Source: Actinomycetes bacterium (GTDB taxonomy: Bacteria > Actinomycetota > Acidimicrobiia > Spongiisociales > UBA5794). Taken from it: a stretch of DNA of 6,038 bases. This document shows, one piece after another, positions 1-5,669 of the stretch. The position numbers and the translations under genes are program-made. How positions within the stretch are numbered: the stretch's first letter is position 1; the number at the start of each line of letters is the position of its first letter. A model generated the notes under the pieces. That model was given only the letters and a program-made list of their open reading frames with translations. It was not told the DNA's origin and made no database searches. The stretch is taken from the NCBI GenBank assembly GCA_024275815.1, contig JAJRYI010000278.1, positions 1-6,038 on the forward strand, read 5' to 3'.

Positions 1-2141
1 CTGTCCGTGATGTCTTCCCACGCTGCTGCCACGTCGCCTCGAGCAAGCCGGCTGCGTCGTCGTCGTGCTCGCAGCCACTTCGTTGCAGGTGCCAGGCCGG
101 CGAAGAAGAAGACGACGACGAGCGCGATGGCGAGATCGACGAGCCACGCTGGTAGCTCGAACCCGTTCGATGTCGACTCCGTGTCTCCTCCACCCGAGGC
201 GCGGACACGGTCGACGGGTTCCGGACGCTCGAATCGGCCCTGGTCCGGACCCGTCTCGCCACCCTCGGCGTCGATGGCGCCGATATCGGGGATCTCGTCG
301 ATGTACGCAACCGGAGAGAAGTCCAGGTACTCGGTCAGCGTGTCGTTGATCGTCGGAGCCGAGTACCCGGGGCGGGGAGTGGGATCGAACATCATCCAAC
401 CGAACTGCGGGATCCAGATCTCGACCCAGCTATGTGCGTTCTTGTCCTGGATGAGCACCGTGGTGTCGTTCAGCATCTCCTTACCGGGGGCGAATCCGAG
501 TACGACCCGCGACGGTATCCCGAGTGCTCGTGCCATCAGCGCCATCGATGTTGCGTACTGCTCGCAGTACCCGTTACGGACGTAGGGGTTGGACTCATCC
601 GTGAGCCAATCCTCGACGGAGGAGGTCGTGTACTGGGCGGGAACGCTGTCGTTGTAGGTGAACTCACCGTACTGCTCGTCGCCGTACCGGAAGTACTGCT
701 CGAGGGCGATCGCCTTCTCGTAGTTGGTCTCGAGGTTCGTCGTGAGACCCTCCGCGATCCGAACGACGCTTGCTCCGAGGTCATCGGGGTACTCGGTCCA
801 GAACTCCTCGTTGGCCAGAGCAAGCGGTTCGAGGTCGCGCTCTGGCTGGGGAAGGTACGCGTTGTCGTCCTCGGCTGCCTGGAACAGTGGGCTCAGCGTC
901 CCATCTTCGGTGCGCGCCAGGGCTGCGAGGGTCGCACCGTCGTACCTGGCGACCTCTGCGCGTACCGTGTACTCCATACCCTTGTAGGTCGTGTCCCCCG
1001 GGAGGAACAAGGACCCGTCGAGTCGCCGAACGCGGATGGATCTGAGGTCCCCCTCGTTGGATGACGCCACGAAGTTCGCCGTCGTGGGAGCAGGCATCCA
1101 AGGCTGAGTGAGATTCTCGATCCTGATCGCCACCGTCACCGGGAGCGTTTCACCGCGATACACCTGGGATTCGTCGATCCACGTCTCTGTATCGATCGGG
1201 AACGCCTGGACCCGGTCGGTCTGCCACCGACCGTCGCGATACACGTCGAGCGTCACCGTGCGGAACCGGAGTTGATCGGGGGAGATACCATCGACGGTGG
1301 CAACGAACAGCGGGAGGGAGGTCTGGCTGATCAGTTGGGCCTTGATGTCGGTGTACGGGTTGTACGACACCGAACCGGAGTACTCGTCGGTGTACCCCGC
1401 CGGTGCCCGCCACGTGACGAGGCCGTCGTTGGGAACGGTGCCGCCGAGGAACGCAACGGATCCGATCGCGGCCACGATCGTTACGGCAACGAGAGCTATG
1501 ACCGCCAACGACGGTCGCTTACTCGGAGGGCGCGTTGCCCCGACGCGTTGAAGTCGACCGGACCCTTGATCGCGCTCATCCGCTCTGATCGCAAGCAGTG
1601 ACAACGCAACGATTCCAAGGAAGACGGTGACGTGGGCGATCCCCTTGGGGCGGCGATCGATGATCACGAACTGCAGGGCGATGATGAGCGGTGTGATCAC
1701 GGCGATGTACGGACGGCCGTTGAGGAGTCCCGCAACGAGGAGGAATCCCAGGATCCAGAACAAGACGGTGAGGAGAAGGACGAGTCCTGGTACCGGCCTG
1801 ACCGGCTCGACACCGTAGCGGATGATCTCGAGTGCCCGGGACAGCTCGAACTGCAGTGCCGTCCATGTCTGCGATGTGGGAAGGACGGTCCAGAGTGTCT
1901 CGGGGGCGAGCAGGAGGCCGCCGGTGATCACGAAGCCGACGACGTTTCCCGCAACGACCAGCACCGCGTGGGCGCGGTACGCCACGAGGGTCCACGTGAC
2001 CAGCGCTCCAAGTGCCGCGGCGATGACGATGGCGAGCTGCCACGGTGTTCCAACCACCGAGGGGCGAAGCAGGAAAGACAGCTCCCAAAAGGCGATGCCT
2101 ATAGCGCCGACGCCTGCTATCCAGCTGTAGCGGTAGACCAT
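1..2141 (-). CDS. TgpA-like membrane transglutaminase (DUF3488/transglutaminase core), C-terminus cut by window edge
   Basis: The frame stays open from the ATG at 2141 to the window edge, giving 713 residues with no stop. About seven hydrophobic segments lie near residues 5-25, 34-55, 59-79, 118-140, 144-161, 168-185 and 211-234. A long, probably extracytoplasmic region follows, then one more membrane segment (about 663-685) and a basic RARRRR stretch that should face the cytoplasm. The transglutaminase core is clear: Cys526 in NGYCEQYATSMALMARALG, His570 in NAHSWVEIW and Asp586 in MMFDPTP form the expected Cys-His-Asp triad. The AAAWEDITD end resembles the start of the DUF4129 tail found in this family, so the missing part is probably a short cytoplasmic domain. 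The gene is last of the visible operon and starts inside the DUF58 gene. By family it should be a membrane-anchored papain-like transglutaminase or protease acting at the cell surface; the substrate is unknown. Family assignment is firm, exact activity is not. Confidence 0.93.
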   Translation of the reverse strand, partial: MVYRYSWIAGVGAIGIAFWELSFLLRPSVVGTPWQLAIVIAAALGALVTWTLVAYRAHAVLVVAGNVVGFVITGGLLLAPETLWTVLPTSQTWTALQFELSRALEIIRYGVEPVRPVPGLVLLLTVLFWILGFLLVAGLLNGRPYIAVITPLIIALQFVIIDRRPKGIAHVTVFLGIVALSLLAIRADERDQGSGRLQRVGATRPPSKRPSLAVIALVAVTIVAAIGSVAFLGGTVPNDGLVTWRAPAGYTDEYSGSVSYNPYTDIKAQLISQTSLPLFVATVDGISPDQLRFRTVTLDVYRDGRWQTDRVQAFPIDTETWIDESQVYRGETLPVTVAIRIENLTQPWMPAPTTANFVASSNEGDLRSIRVRRLDGSLFLPGDTTYKGMEYTVRAEVARYDGATLAALARTEDGTLSPLFQAAEDDNAYLPQPERDLEPLALANEEFWTEYPDDLGASVVRIAEGLTTNLETNYEKAIALEQYFRYGDEQYGEFTYNDSVPAQYTTSSVEDWLTDESNPYVRNGYCEQYATSMALMARALGIPSRVVLGFAPGKEMLNDTTVLIQDKNAHSWVEIWIPQFGWMMFDPTPRPGYSAPTINDTLTEYLDFSPVAYIDEIPDIGAIDAEGGETGPDQGRFERPEPVDRVRASGGGDTESTSNGFELPAWLVDLAIALVVVFFFAGLAPATKWLRARRRRSRLARGDVAAAWEDITD

Positions 2142-2150
2142 CCGTGCTCC
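2117..2150 (-). promoter_or_regulatory. Start region and 25-bp gene overlap for the transglutaminase
   Basis: On the minus strand GGAG (2150-2147) stands five bases before the ATG at 2141-2139. The DUF58 stop codon (TAG, 2119-2117) lies downstream of that ATG, so the two genes overlap by 25 bp. A ribosome leaving the DUF58 gene would terminate close to this start, which suggests coupled translation. The site supports this ATG over the ATG at 2152, which is an internal Met codon of DUF58 in another frame. Confidence 0.6.
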
Positions 2151-3301
2151 ATCGCGTTCCTCCAAGGCTCGTACCACGTCCCGGTCGCGCTCGTTCTCAC
2201 CACGAGGGCACCTGCATGTGCGAAACGAACTACGGCGTCATCATCGTCCTCTGCAACGGAGAGTACGACCGTTCTGTAAAAATCCTGACTAAGAAGTTGG
2301 AACGTCGCGAGATCTGCTTCGTCTGGTGTGCCGGTGACCATGACGAAAACGCCCCCCGCCATGCCCGACCTCGTCAGGCGGGCGACGACCCGGCGCAGGT
2401 CCATCGAGCGCACCGGACGAACCGTTGCGAGCTCCTCCATGGCAACGTTGTACGCGTCGGGTGAACCGACGAGTGTCCCGTTCCCGACGCCCGCCCACAT
2501 CGTTGGCGTGTAGCCGGATCGGAACAGGTGGTGAAGAACCGACGCCGCCCCTCGGACGGCTTGCTCGAAGCTGTCGCCAGATGTGTGGGGCTCCACCCGG
2601 GGATCGAGGGCGATGAACGCACGGGACTGCCACGGCATCTCGAGTTGCTTCACCATCAACGTATCTCTCCGAGCCGAAGTCGGCCAGTGGACCTTGCGGA
2701 TGTCGTCTCCGTGCTGGTACTCGCGCAGGGTGAAGAAGTCCTCGCCACTGCTGTGCCAGAAGCTCGCACGAGATGTGTTCATCGTCTGGTCCTGGCCTCT
2801 CCCGGTGGGAACGCCGGTGAGATCTTCGACTCGGGGGTAGACGACGAGACGGTCGGCTGCGCCGAACGTCGAGACGGACTCTGTGAACCCGAGTGGGTCT
2901 CCGATCGTCACCTTCGCCGGGCCAACGGTGTAGACCCCGCGGGGCCGGCACAGCACTTCGTAGCGGCCTGCCGTCGAATCGCCATCGGCGATCCTGTCTG
3001 CGACGAACGTCGCGGATCCCAGGCCATGGACCCGGTCCTCCACAGTGACGCGAAAGATCTTCCTGCGAGATTCGAGTGACAGATCGACGAGGGCCCGATC
3101 CCCATCGTGGACCTGCATCGGGCTGATCTGGCGTCTCAGGACGAGGCGCGGAACGGCCAGGCGCACGTACAAGGAACCACCGCCTACCGCAGCGAGAAGG
3201 AACACGGAGAGCGCAAGCAGCAGATCCTCCCCGAACCCTGCCCAGAGCACCCCGAGTGCAACAGCGGCTCCGATAGCCGCCCACCCCCGGGTGGTCGGCA
3301 T
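2117..3301 (-). CDS. DUF58 domain membrane protein, partner of MoxR ATPase
   Basis: The protein has 394 residues. Two hydrophobic segments near residues 7-22 and 26-46 anchor it in the membrane, as is usual for DUF58 proteins. A beta-rich stretch follows (about 50-165), containing the conserved GDPLGF at 134-139. The DUF58 signature runs from 186 to about 220: GEDFFTLREYQHGDDIRKV, then HW and SARRDTLMVKQLE. After it comes a VWA-like half (about 226-350), starting AFIALDPR. The metal-site pattern DxSxS expected of a true VWA domain is absent: Asp233 is followed by Pro-Arg. The ATG overlaps the MoxR stop codon (TGATG), and the nearest SD-like GAGG is 11 bases away, so translation probably relies on re-initiation after MoxR. 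By family it is a scaffold or client of the MoxR ATPase at the membrane; no enzymatic function is known. Length and motif order are normal for the family. Confidence 0.93.
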   Translation of the reverse strand: MPTTRGWAAIGAAVALGVLWAGFGEDLLLALSVFLLAAVGGGSLYVRLAVPRLVLRRQISPMQVHDGDRALVDLSLESRRKIFRVTVEDRVHGLGSATFVADRIADGDSTAGRYEVLCRPRGVYTVGPAKVTIGDPLGFTESVSTFGAADRLVVYPRVEDLTGVPTGRGQDQTMNTSRASFWHSSGEDFFTLREYQHGDDIRKVHWPTSARRDTLMVKQLEMPWQSRAFIALDPRVEPHTSGDSFEQAVRGAASVLHHLFRSGYTPTMWAGVGNGTLVGSPDAYNVAMEELATVRPVRSMDLRRVVARLTRSGMAGGVFVMVTGTPDEADLATFQLLSQDFYRTVVLSVAEDDDDAVVRFAHAGALVVRTSATGTWYEPWRNAMEHGWSTATAG

Positions 3302-4272
3302 CAGAGGGAGGACCTCGTCCCGGGAACCCGGACAGACGAAGCGACCTGGTCGATCACCTCGACGGCGGTGACGCCACGCATCTGGGCCTCTGGTCTGACG
3401 ATCAGTCGATGGTTCAACACGGGCTCGAGGATCGCCTTGACGTCGTCGGGACTTGCATAGTCGCGTCCATCGGCAGCAGCCATCGATCTGGCAGCGCGTT
3501 GGAGGAACAGCGTTGCACGGGGGGATGCACCGAGGAGGATGTCGGGGTGGACCCTGGTGGCCTCGGCGACGTCGATCAGGTAGCCGCGCAGCACGTCTGC
3601 GACGTGAACGCTCTGGGCGATCGAAGCCATCCGTACGACGTCTTCGGCATGGATGACCGCCTTGAGGTCGTCGAACGTCGAACCGGCACCGTGCGTCTCG
3701 AGCATCTCGAGTTCCTTGGAGCGTTCCGGGTACCCCATCGTGACGCGCATCATGAAGCGGTCGAGCTGTGCTTCGGGAAGCGGGTAGGTCCCTTCGTGCT
3801 CGATCGGGTTCTGGGTCGCAATGACGATGAACGGCCGATCGAGAACGCGGGTCTCGGCATCGACGGTCACCTGCTGCTCCTCCATCGCTTCGAGGAGGGC
3901 AGCCTGTGTCTTGGGACTGGCACGGTTGATCTCGTCACCGAGAACAACGTTCGCGAACACCGGTCCCGGTCTGAAGGTGAAGCTGCCACGCTCGCGGTCC
4001 CACACAGAGACACCCGTCACGTCCGATGGGAGCAGATCCGGGGTGAACTGGATCCTCTGGAAGGTACAGTCGATCGATCGGGCGAGTGCTTTGGCGAGTA
4101 GCGTCTTGCCAACACCGGGGACGTCCTCGATCAGCACATGGCCCTCAGCGACGAGGCTCGACACAACGAGTTCGATCGTTGATCGCTTTCCCTGGATGAT
4201 GCGTTCGATGTTGCTCGTCACCGTTGCGAAACGGTCACCGAACCACGTCAGATCGTCTGGCGACAGGGACAC
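3301..4272 (-). CDS. moxR: MoxR-family AAA+ ATPase
   Basis: This 323-residue protein carries the full set of MoxR AAA+ motifs. They are Walker A EDVPGVGKTLLAKALA (Lys56, Thr57), the LPSDVTG segment (81-87), Walker B VVLGDEINRASPKTQAALL (Asp113, Glu114), sensor 1 IATQNP (151-156), GTYPLPEAQLDRF with a candidate arginine finger at Arg172, and sensor 2 GASPRA (Arg252). The C-terminal helical lid (about 200-315) is complete, and the length is typical of MoxR proper. The start is GTG at 4272, supported by an AGGAGG four bases upstream. It is the first gene of the minus-strand operon and shares one base with DUF58. Known members are cytoplasmic hexameric ATPases that work as chaperone-like remodelling factors for VWA or DUF58 partners and help mature enzyme complexes or envelope functions. 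All key residues are present, so it should be active. The symbol is given at family level; which MoxR paralogue this is cannot be told here. Confidence 0.96.
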   Translation of the reverse strand: MSLSPDDLTWFGDRFATVTSNIERIIQGKRSTIELVVSSLVAEGHVLIEDVPGVGKTLLAKALARSIDCTFQRIQFTPDLLPSDVTGVSVWDRERGSFTFRPGPVFANVVLGDEINRASPKTQAALLEAMEEQQVTVDAETRVLDRPFIVIATQNPIEHEGTYPLPEAQLDRFMMRVTMGYPERSKELEMLETHGAGSTFDDLKAVIHAEDVVRMASIAQSVHVADVLRGYLIDVAEATRVHPDILLGASPRATLFLQRAARSMAAADGRDYASPDDVKAILEPVLNHRLIVRPEAQMRGVTAVEVIDQVASSVRVPGTRSSL

Positions 4273-4276
4273 GTTG

Positions 4277-4283
4277 CCTCCTC
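4277..4283 (-). promoter_or_regulatory. Strong Shine-Dalgarno of moxR
   Basis: On the minus strand GAGGAGG (4283-4277) is followed by CAAC and then the GTG start at 4272. It is the strongest ribosome binding site in the window and fixes the non-ATG start of the first gene in the operon. Confidence 0.8.
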
Positions 4284-4367
4284 GTATGTCCTGTGGCGGT
4301 GCCCTGAAGATACTCGTTCATATTTCCATAGGCGCACAGTTGGGTACCTGGTGTGCTGTGAGGTCGC

Positions 4368-4373
4368 TACCGT
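4368..4373 (+). promoter_or_regulatory. Candidate -10 element for a leaderless transcript
   Basis: TACCGT fits the TANNNT form of actinobacterial -10 elements. It ends six bases before the ATG at 4380, which would place the transcription start at or next to the A of that ATG. Leaderless mRNAs with this spacing are common in actinobacteria. There is no convincing -35 element. The alternative is the second ATG (4383), with GGGA (4374-4377) as a weak Shine-Dalgarno five bases before it. TANNNT is a loose pattern, so chance occurrence is possible. Confidence 0.35.
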
Positions 4374-4379
4374 GGGACC

Positions 4380-4619
4380 ATGATGACCGTCAGTGCCGTG
4401 CTTGCCGTTGCCAGACATCCCACGCTGTGGGCGACCGCCCTGGGTACTGCCGGCGCACTCGCCCCCCGACGATGGTGGGCACACTGGCCGTTTCTTCCGA
4501 TCCCGGACCCCGATGTGGTGGCGTGGAGAGTGACTACTGCCTATGGACACGGGGAAATGGCCCTTGTGCCCGAGGACCTCGTTTTGTATCTTCGATGGAG
4601 GCGGAAGGCATCAGTGTGA
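4380..4619 (+). CDS. Small Trp-rich conserved-looking protein, function unknown
   Basis: This 79-residue protein is not firmly recognised. It contains a mildly hydrophobic N-terminal stretch (about 4-28), a paired tryptophan in RRWWAHW (31-36), the proline-rich PFLPIPDPD (37-45), TAYG (53-56) and a C-terminal DLVLYLRWRR (66-75) ending in basic residues. This order recalls a family of short actinobacterial hypothetical proteins that I know only as unnamed, so that link is tentative. The hydrophobic stretch is weak for a true membrane span; a peripheral membrane or small soluble protein is equally possible. Start choice is open between adjacent ATG codons at 4380 and 4383. The next gene begins 16 bp after its stop on the same strand, so the two are probably cotranscribed. 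The patterned composition and the downstream ribosome binding site argue that it is a real gene. Confidence 0.7.
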   Translation: MMTVSAVLAVARHPTLWATALGTAGALAPRRWWAHWPFLPIPDPDVVAWRVTTAYGHGEMALVPEDLVLYLRWRRKASV

Positions 4620-4624
4620 GCGTT

Positions 4625-4630
4625 GGGAGG
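4625..4630 (+). promoter_or_regulatory. Shine-Dalgarno deciding the GTG start at 4636
   Basis: GGGAGG is followed by a five-base spacer (AATAC) and a GTG at 4636. It favours this start over an in-frame ATG at 4543, which lies inside the upstream gene and has no comparable site. The 5' extension from 4543 would also add residues that read like out-of-frame sequence. Confidence 0.75.
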
Positions 4631-4635
4631 AATAC

Positions 4636-5514
4636 GTGAGTCTGCGCTCTCTCGAAGAGGATCTACGCAAGATACCCGGCGTTGAAGGGGCCGAGATCGA
4701 TGGTTCCGGGGATTCCCCCGGCGGTCTCCGCATCCGGATCGCTGAGGGGGCGGATCAGCGCGCTGTGGGCCAGGCGATCCGCCAGGTACTCACCAAGCAT
4801 GGTCTCGGCACCGATACCCGCCTCCCGGGGGAGGGCCAGAGTGAGGCGGTAGCCGTCACACAAGCTGGTGAGACGGTGACGGAGGCTCCGGTGGCCGAAG
4901 CCGTTGCCGAGCCTGCATCCGAGGTTCGAGCCTCCGGGGTTGCGGTCATCGAGGAGGACGGTGCACGGGGCACCGACACCACGATCGTGGACCTGACGGA
5001 TCAGGCCGATAGTGACACCGGGGAACAAGACGATGGTGAGCTGGACAGCCCCGACGCCGAGGAGCCACCACGCGAGGAGGTCGTGGAAACTGTGGAAGCT
5101 TCACCATCCCCCGGATCATGGATCGCGGCGGGACTCGATCCCGTCGCTTCCCGGGTCCCCGAAGATCTCACGGAGTCCGGTGTGATCGCGAAACTCGATC
5201 GTGTGGCGGTCGAAGAGGCGCGCAACGGCATCTCAGTGACGGTGTCGACGACGGATGGGCGCAGCGCGACGGAGCCGGCGTCGAGCACGGAGGGTGGCGT
5301 AGAGGCTGCAGTAGTGAAGGCAGCAGCGAAGTTGGCACGACCCGGTACGCCGGACCCGAGCATCGTCGAGATCGAAGACCGCAGGATCGAGGGGGTCGAC
5401 GTCGTCATGATCGTCCTCGACGTCGATGGCACCCTTGCTGTGGGTGCAGCGATCGTCGTTGCTGGGAGGTCGTTCGCTCTCGGCCGTGCAACCTGGGCCG
5501 CACTCTCGATGTAG
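4636..5514 (+). CDS. Two-domain protein with long acidic linker, function unknown
   Basis: This 292-residue protein belongs to no family I can name. Residues 1-61 look like a small alpha/beta unit: a helix (SLRSLEEDLRKI), a strand pair around GAEIDG and GGLRIRIA, and a helix (RAVGQAIRQVLTKHG). Residues 62 to about 185 are low in complexity, rich in Glu, Asp, Ala, Val, Pro and Thr, and are probably a disordered acidic linker. Residues 186-292 look folded again: strands in LDRVAVEEARNGISVTVS, a helix in GGVEAAVVKAAAKLA, further strands (243-275) and a closing helix in RSFALGRATWAALSM. This end recalls C-terminal pieces of unnamed actinobacterial proteins with a GxAxV...AxxRATxxAL pattern; that is a remembered resemblance only. 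There is no signal peptide or membrane span, so it should be cytoplasmic. No catalytic motif is visible. It is second in a probable two-gene operon and convergent with the gene to its right. Confidence 0.82.
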   Translation: MSLRSLEEDLRKIPGVEGAEIDGSGDSPGGLRIRIAEGADQRAVGQAIRQVLTKHGLGTDTRLPGEGQSEAVAVTQAGETVTEAPVAEAVAEPASEVRASGVAVIEEDGARGTDTTIVDLTDQADSDTGEQDDGELDSPDAEEPPREEVVETVEASPSPGSWIAAGLDPVASRVPEDLTESGVIAKLDRVAVEEARNGISVTVSTTDGRSATEPASSTEGGVEAAVVKAAAKLARPGTPDPSIVEIEDRRIEGVDVVMIVLDVDGTLAVGAAIVVAGRSFALGRATWAALSM

Positions 5515-5563
5515 GTAGAGGTACTGGTGATGCGCCAGGTAGATGGACCTCGTCTCTGGGTTC

Positions 5564-5584
5564 ACAGCTGACAGCCAACAGCCA
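5564..5584. repeat. Three-copy 7-bp tandem repeat
   Basis: ACAGC occurs three times at exact 7-bp intervals (5564, 5571, 5578), followed by TG, CA and CA respectively. It lies in the noncoding spacer between convergent genes. No function is visible; it may be a short slippage product or a trace of an intergenic repeat family. Confidence 0.5.
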
Positions 5585-5644
5585 GAAACCCGGACCAGTT
5601 TCGGGTCGGATGTCACGCGACACTCCATCGGTGAAGTTCTTGAT

Positions 5645-5669
5645 ACCTGGCGCCCGGGGGGCTTCAGGT
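5645..5669. terminator. GC-rich hairpin between convergent genes, possible bidirectional terminator
   Basis: ACCTG (5645-5649) pairs with CAGGT (5665-5669), and GCCC (5652-5655) pairs with GGGC (5659-5662). This leaves a 2x2 internal loop and a three-base GGG loop. The hairpin overlaps the stop codon (5666-5664) of the minus-strand gene and lies 130 bp past the end of the plus-strand gene. Neither strand has a T-run after it, so it is not a classical intrinsic terminator, although U-poor hairpins are often proposed as terminators in actinobacteria. Confidence 0.4.

Larger units (their letters stand above)
4273..4379. promoter_or_regulatory. Divergent intergenic region, probable promoters for both operons
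   Basis: This 107-bp gap lies between two divergent starts (GTG at 4272 on minus, ATG at 4380 on plus), so it should hold a promoter for each. The stretch 4307-4330 is clearly richer in A+T than the surroundings. On the minus strand it offers -10-like TATCTT (4312-4307) about 35 bases before moxR, but with no good -35 element at 17-18 bp. No operator-like inverted repeat stood out. The placement rests mostly on gene orientation. Confidence 0.5.

Noticed and set aside
432..1064. 210-codon plus-strand open frame
   Set aside because: It is antisense to the transglutaminase core region, whose frame holds the Cys-His-Asp triad. Long antisense frames are expected at this GC content.
1576..2088. 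170-codon minus-strand open frame
   Set aside because: It lies in another frame of the transglutaminase N-terminus. The accepted frame gives clear membrane helices here, while this one gives Arg/His/Pro-rich sequence.
1632..2279. 215-codon plus-strand open frame
   Set aside because: It crosses the transglutaminase/DUF58 junction antisense to both, is Asp/Glu/Arg-rich, and has no recognisable domain or ribosome binding site.
2289..3284. 331-codon minus-strand open frame overlapping DUF58
   Set aside because: It is an out-of-frame shadow of the DUF58 gene, rich in Arg, Pro and Gly with no domain. The DUF58 frame carries all the conserved motifs.
3409..4101. 230-codon plus-strand open frame
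   Set aside because: It is antisense to the MoxR ATPase, and its repetitive Val/Asp/Gly/Arg composition is typical of a GC-rich shadow.
4543..4635. Upstream ATG extension of the 292-residue protein
   Set aside because: It overlaps the 79-residue gene and lacks a ribosome binding site, whereas the GTG at 4636 has a well-spaced GGGAGG.
5586..5606. Possible small hairpin (ACCCG with CGGGT) in the convergent spacer
   Set aside because: It has only five paired bases with a nine-base loop, too weak to call.
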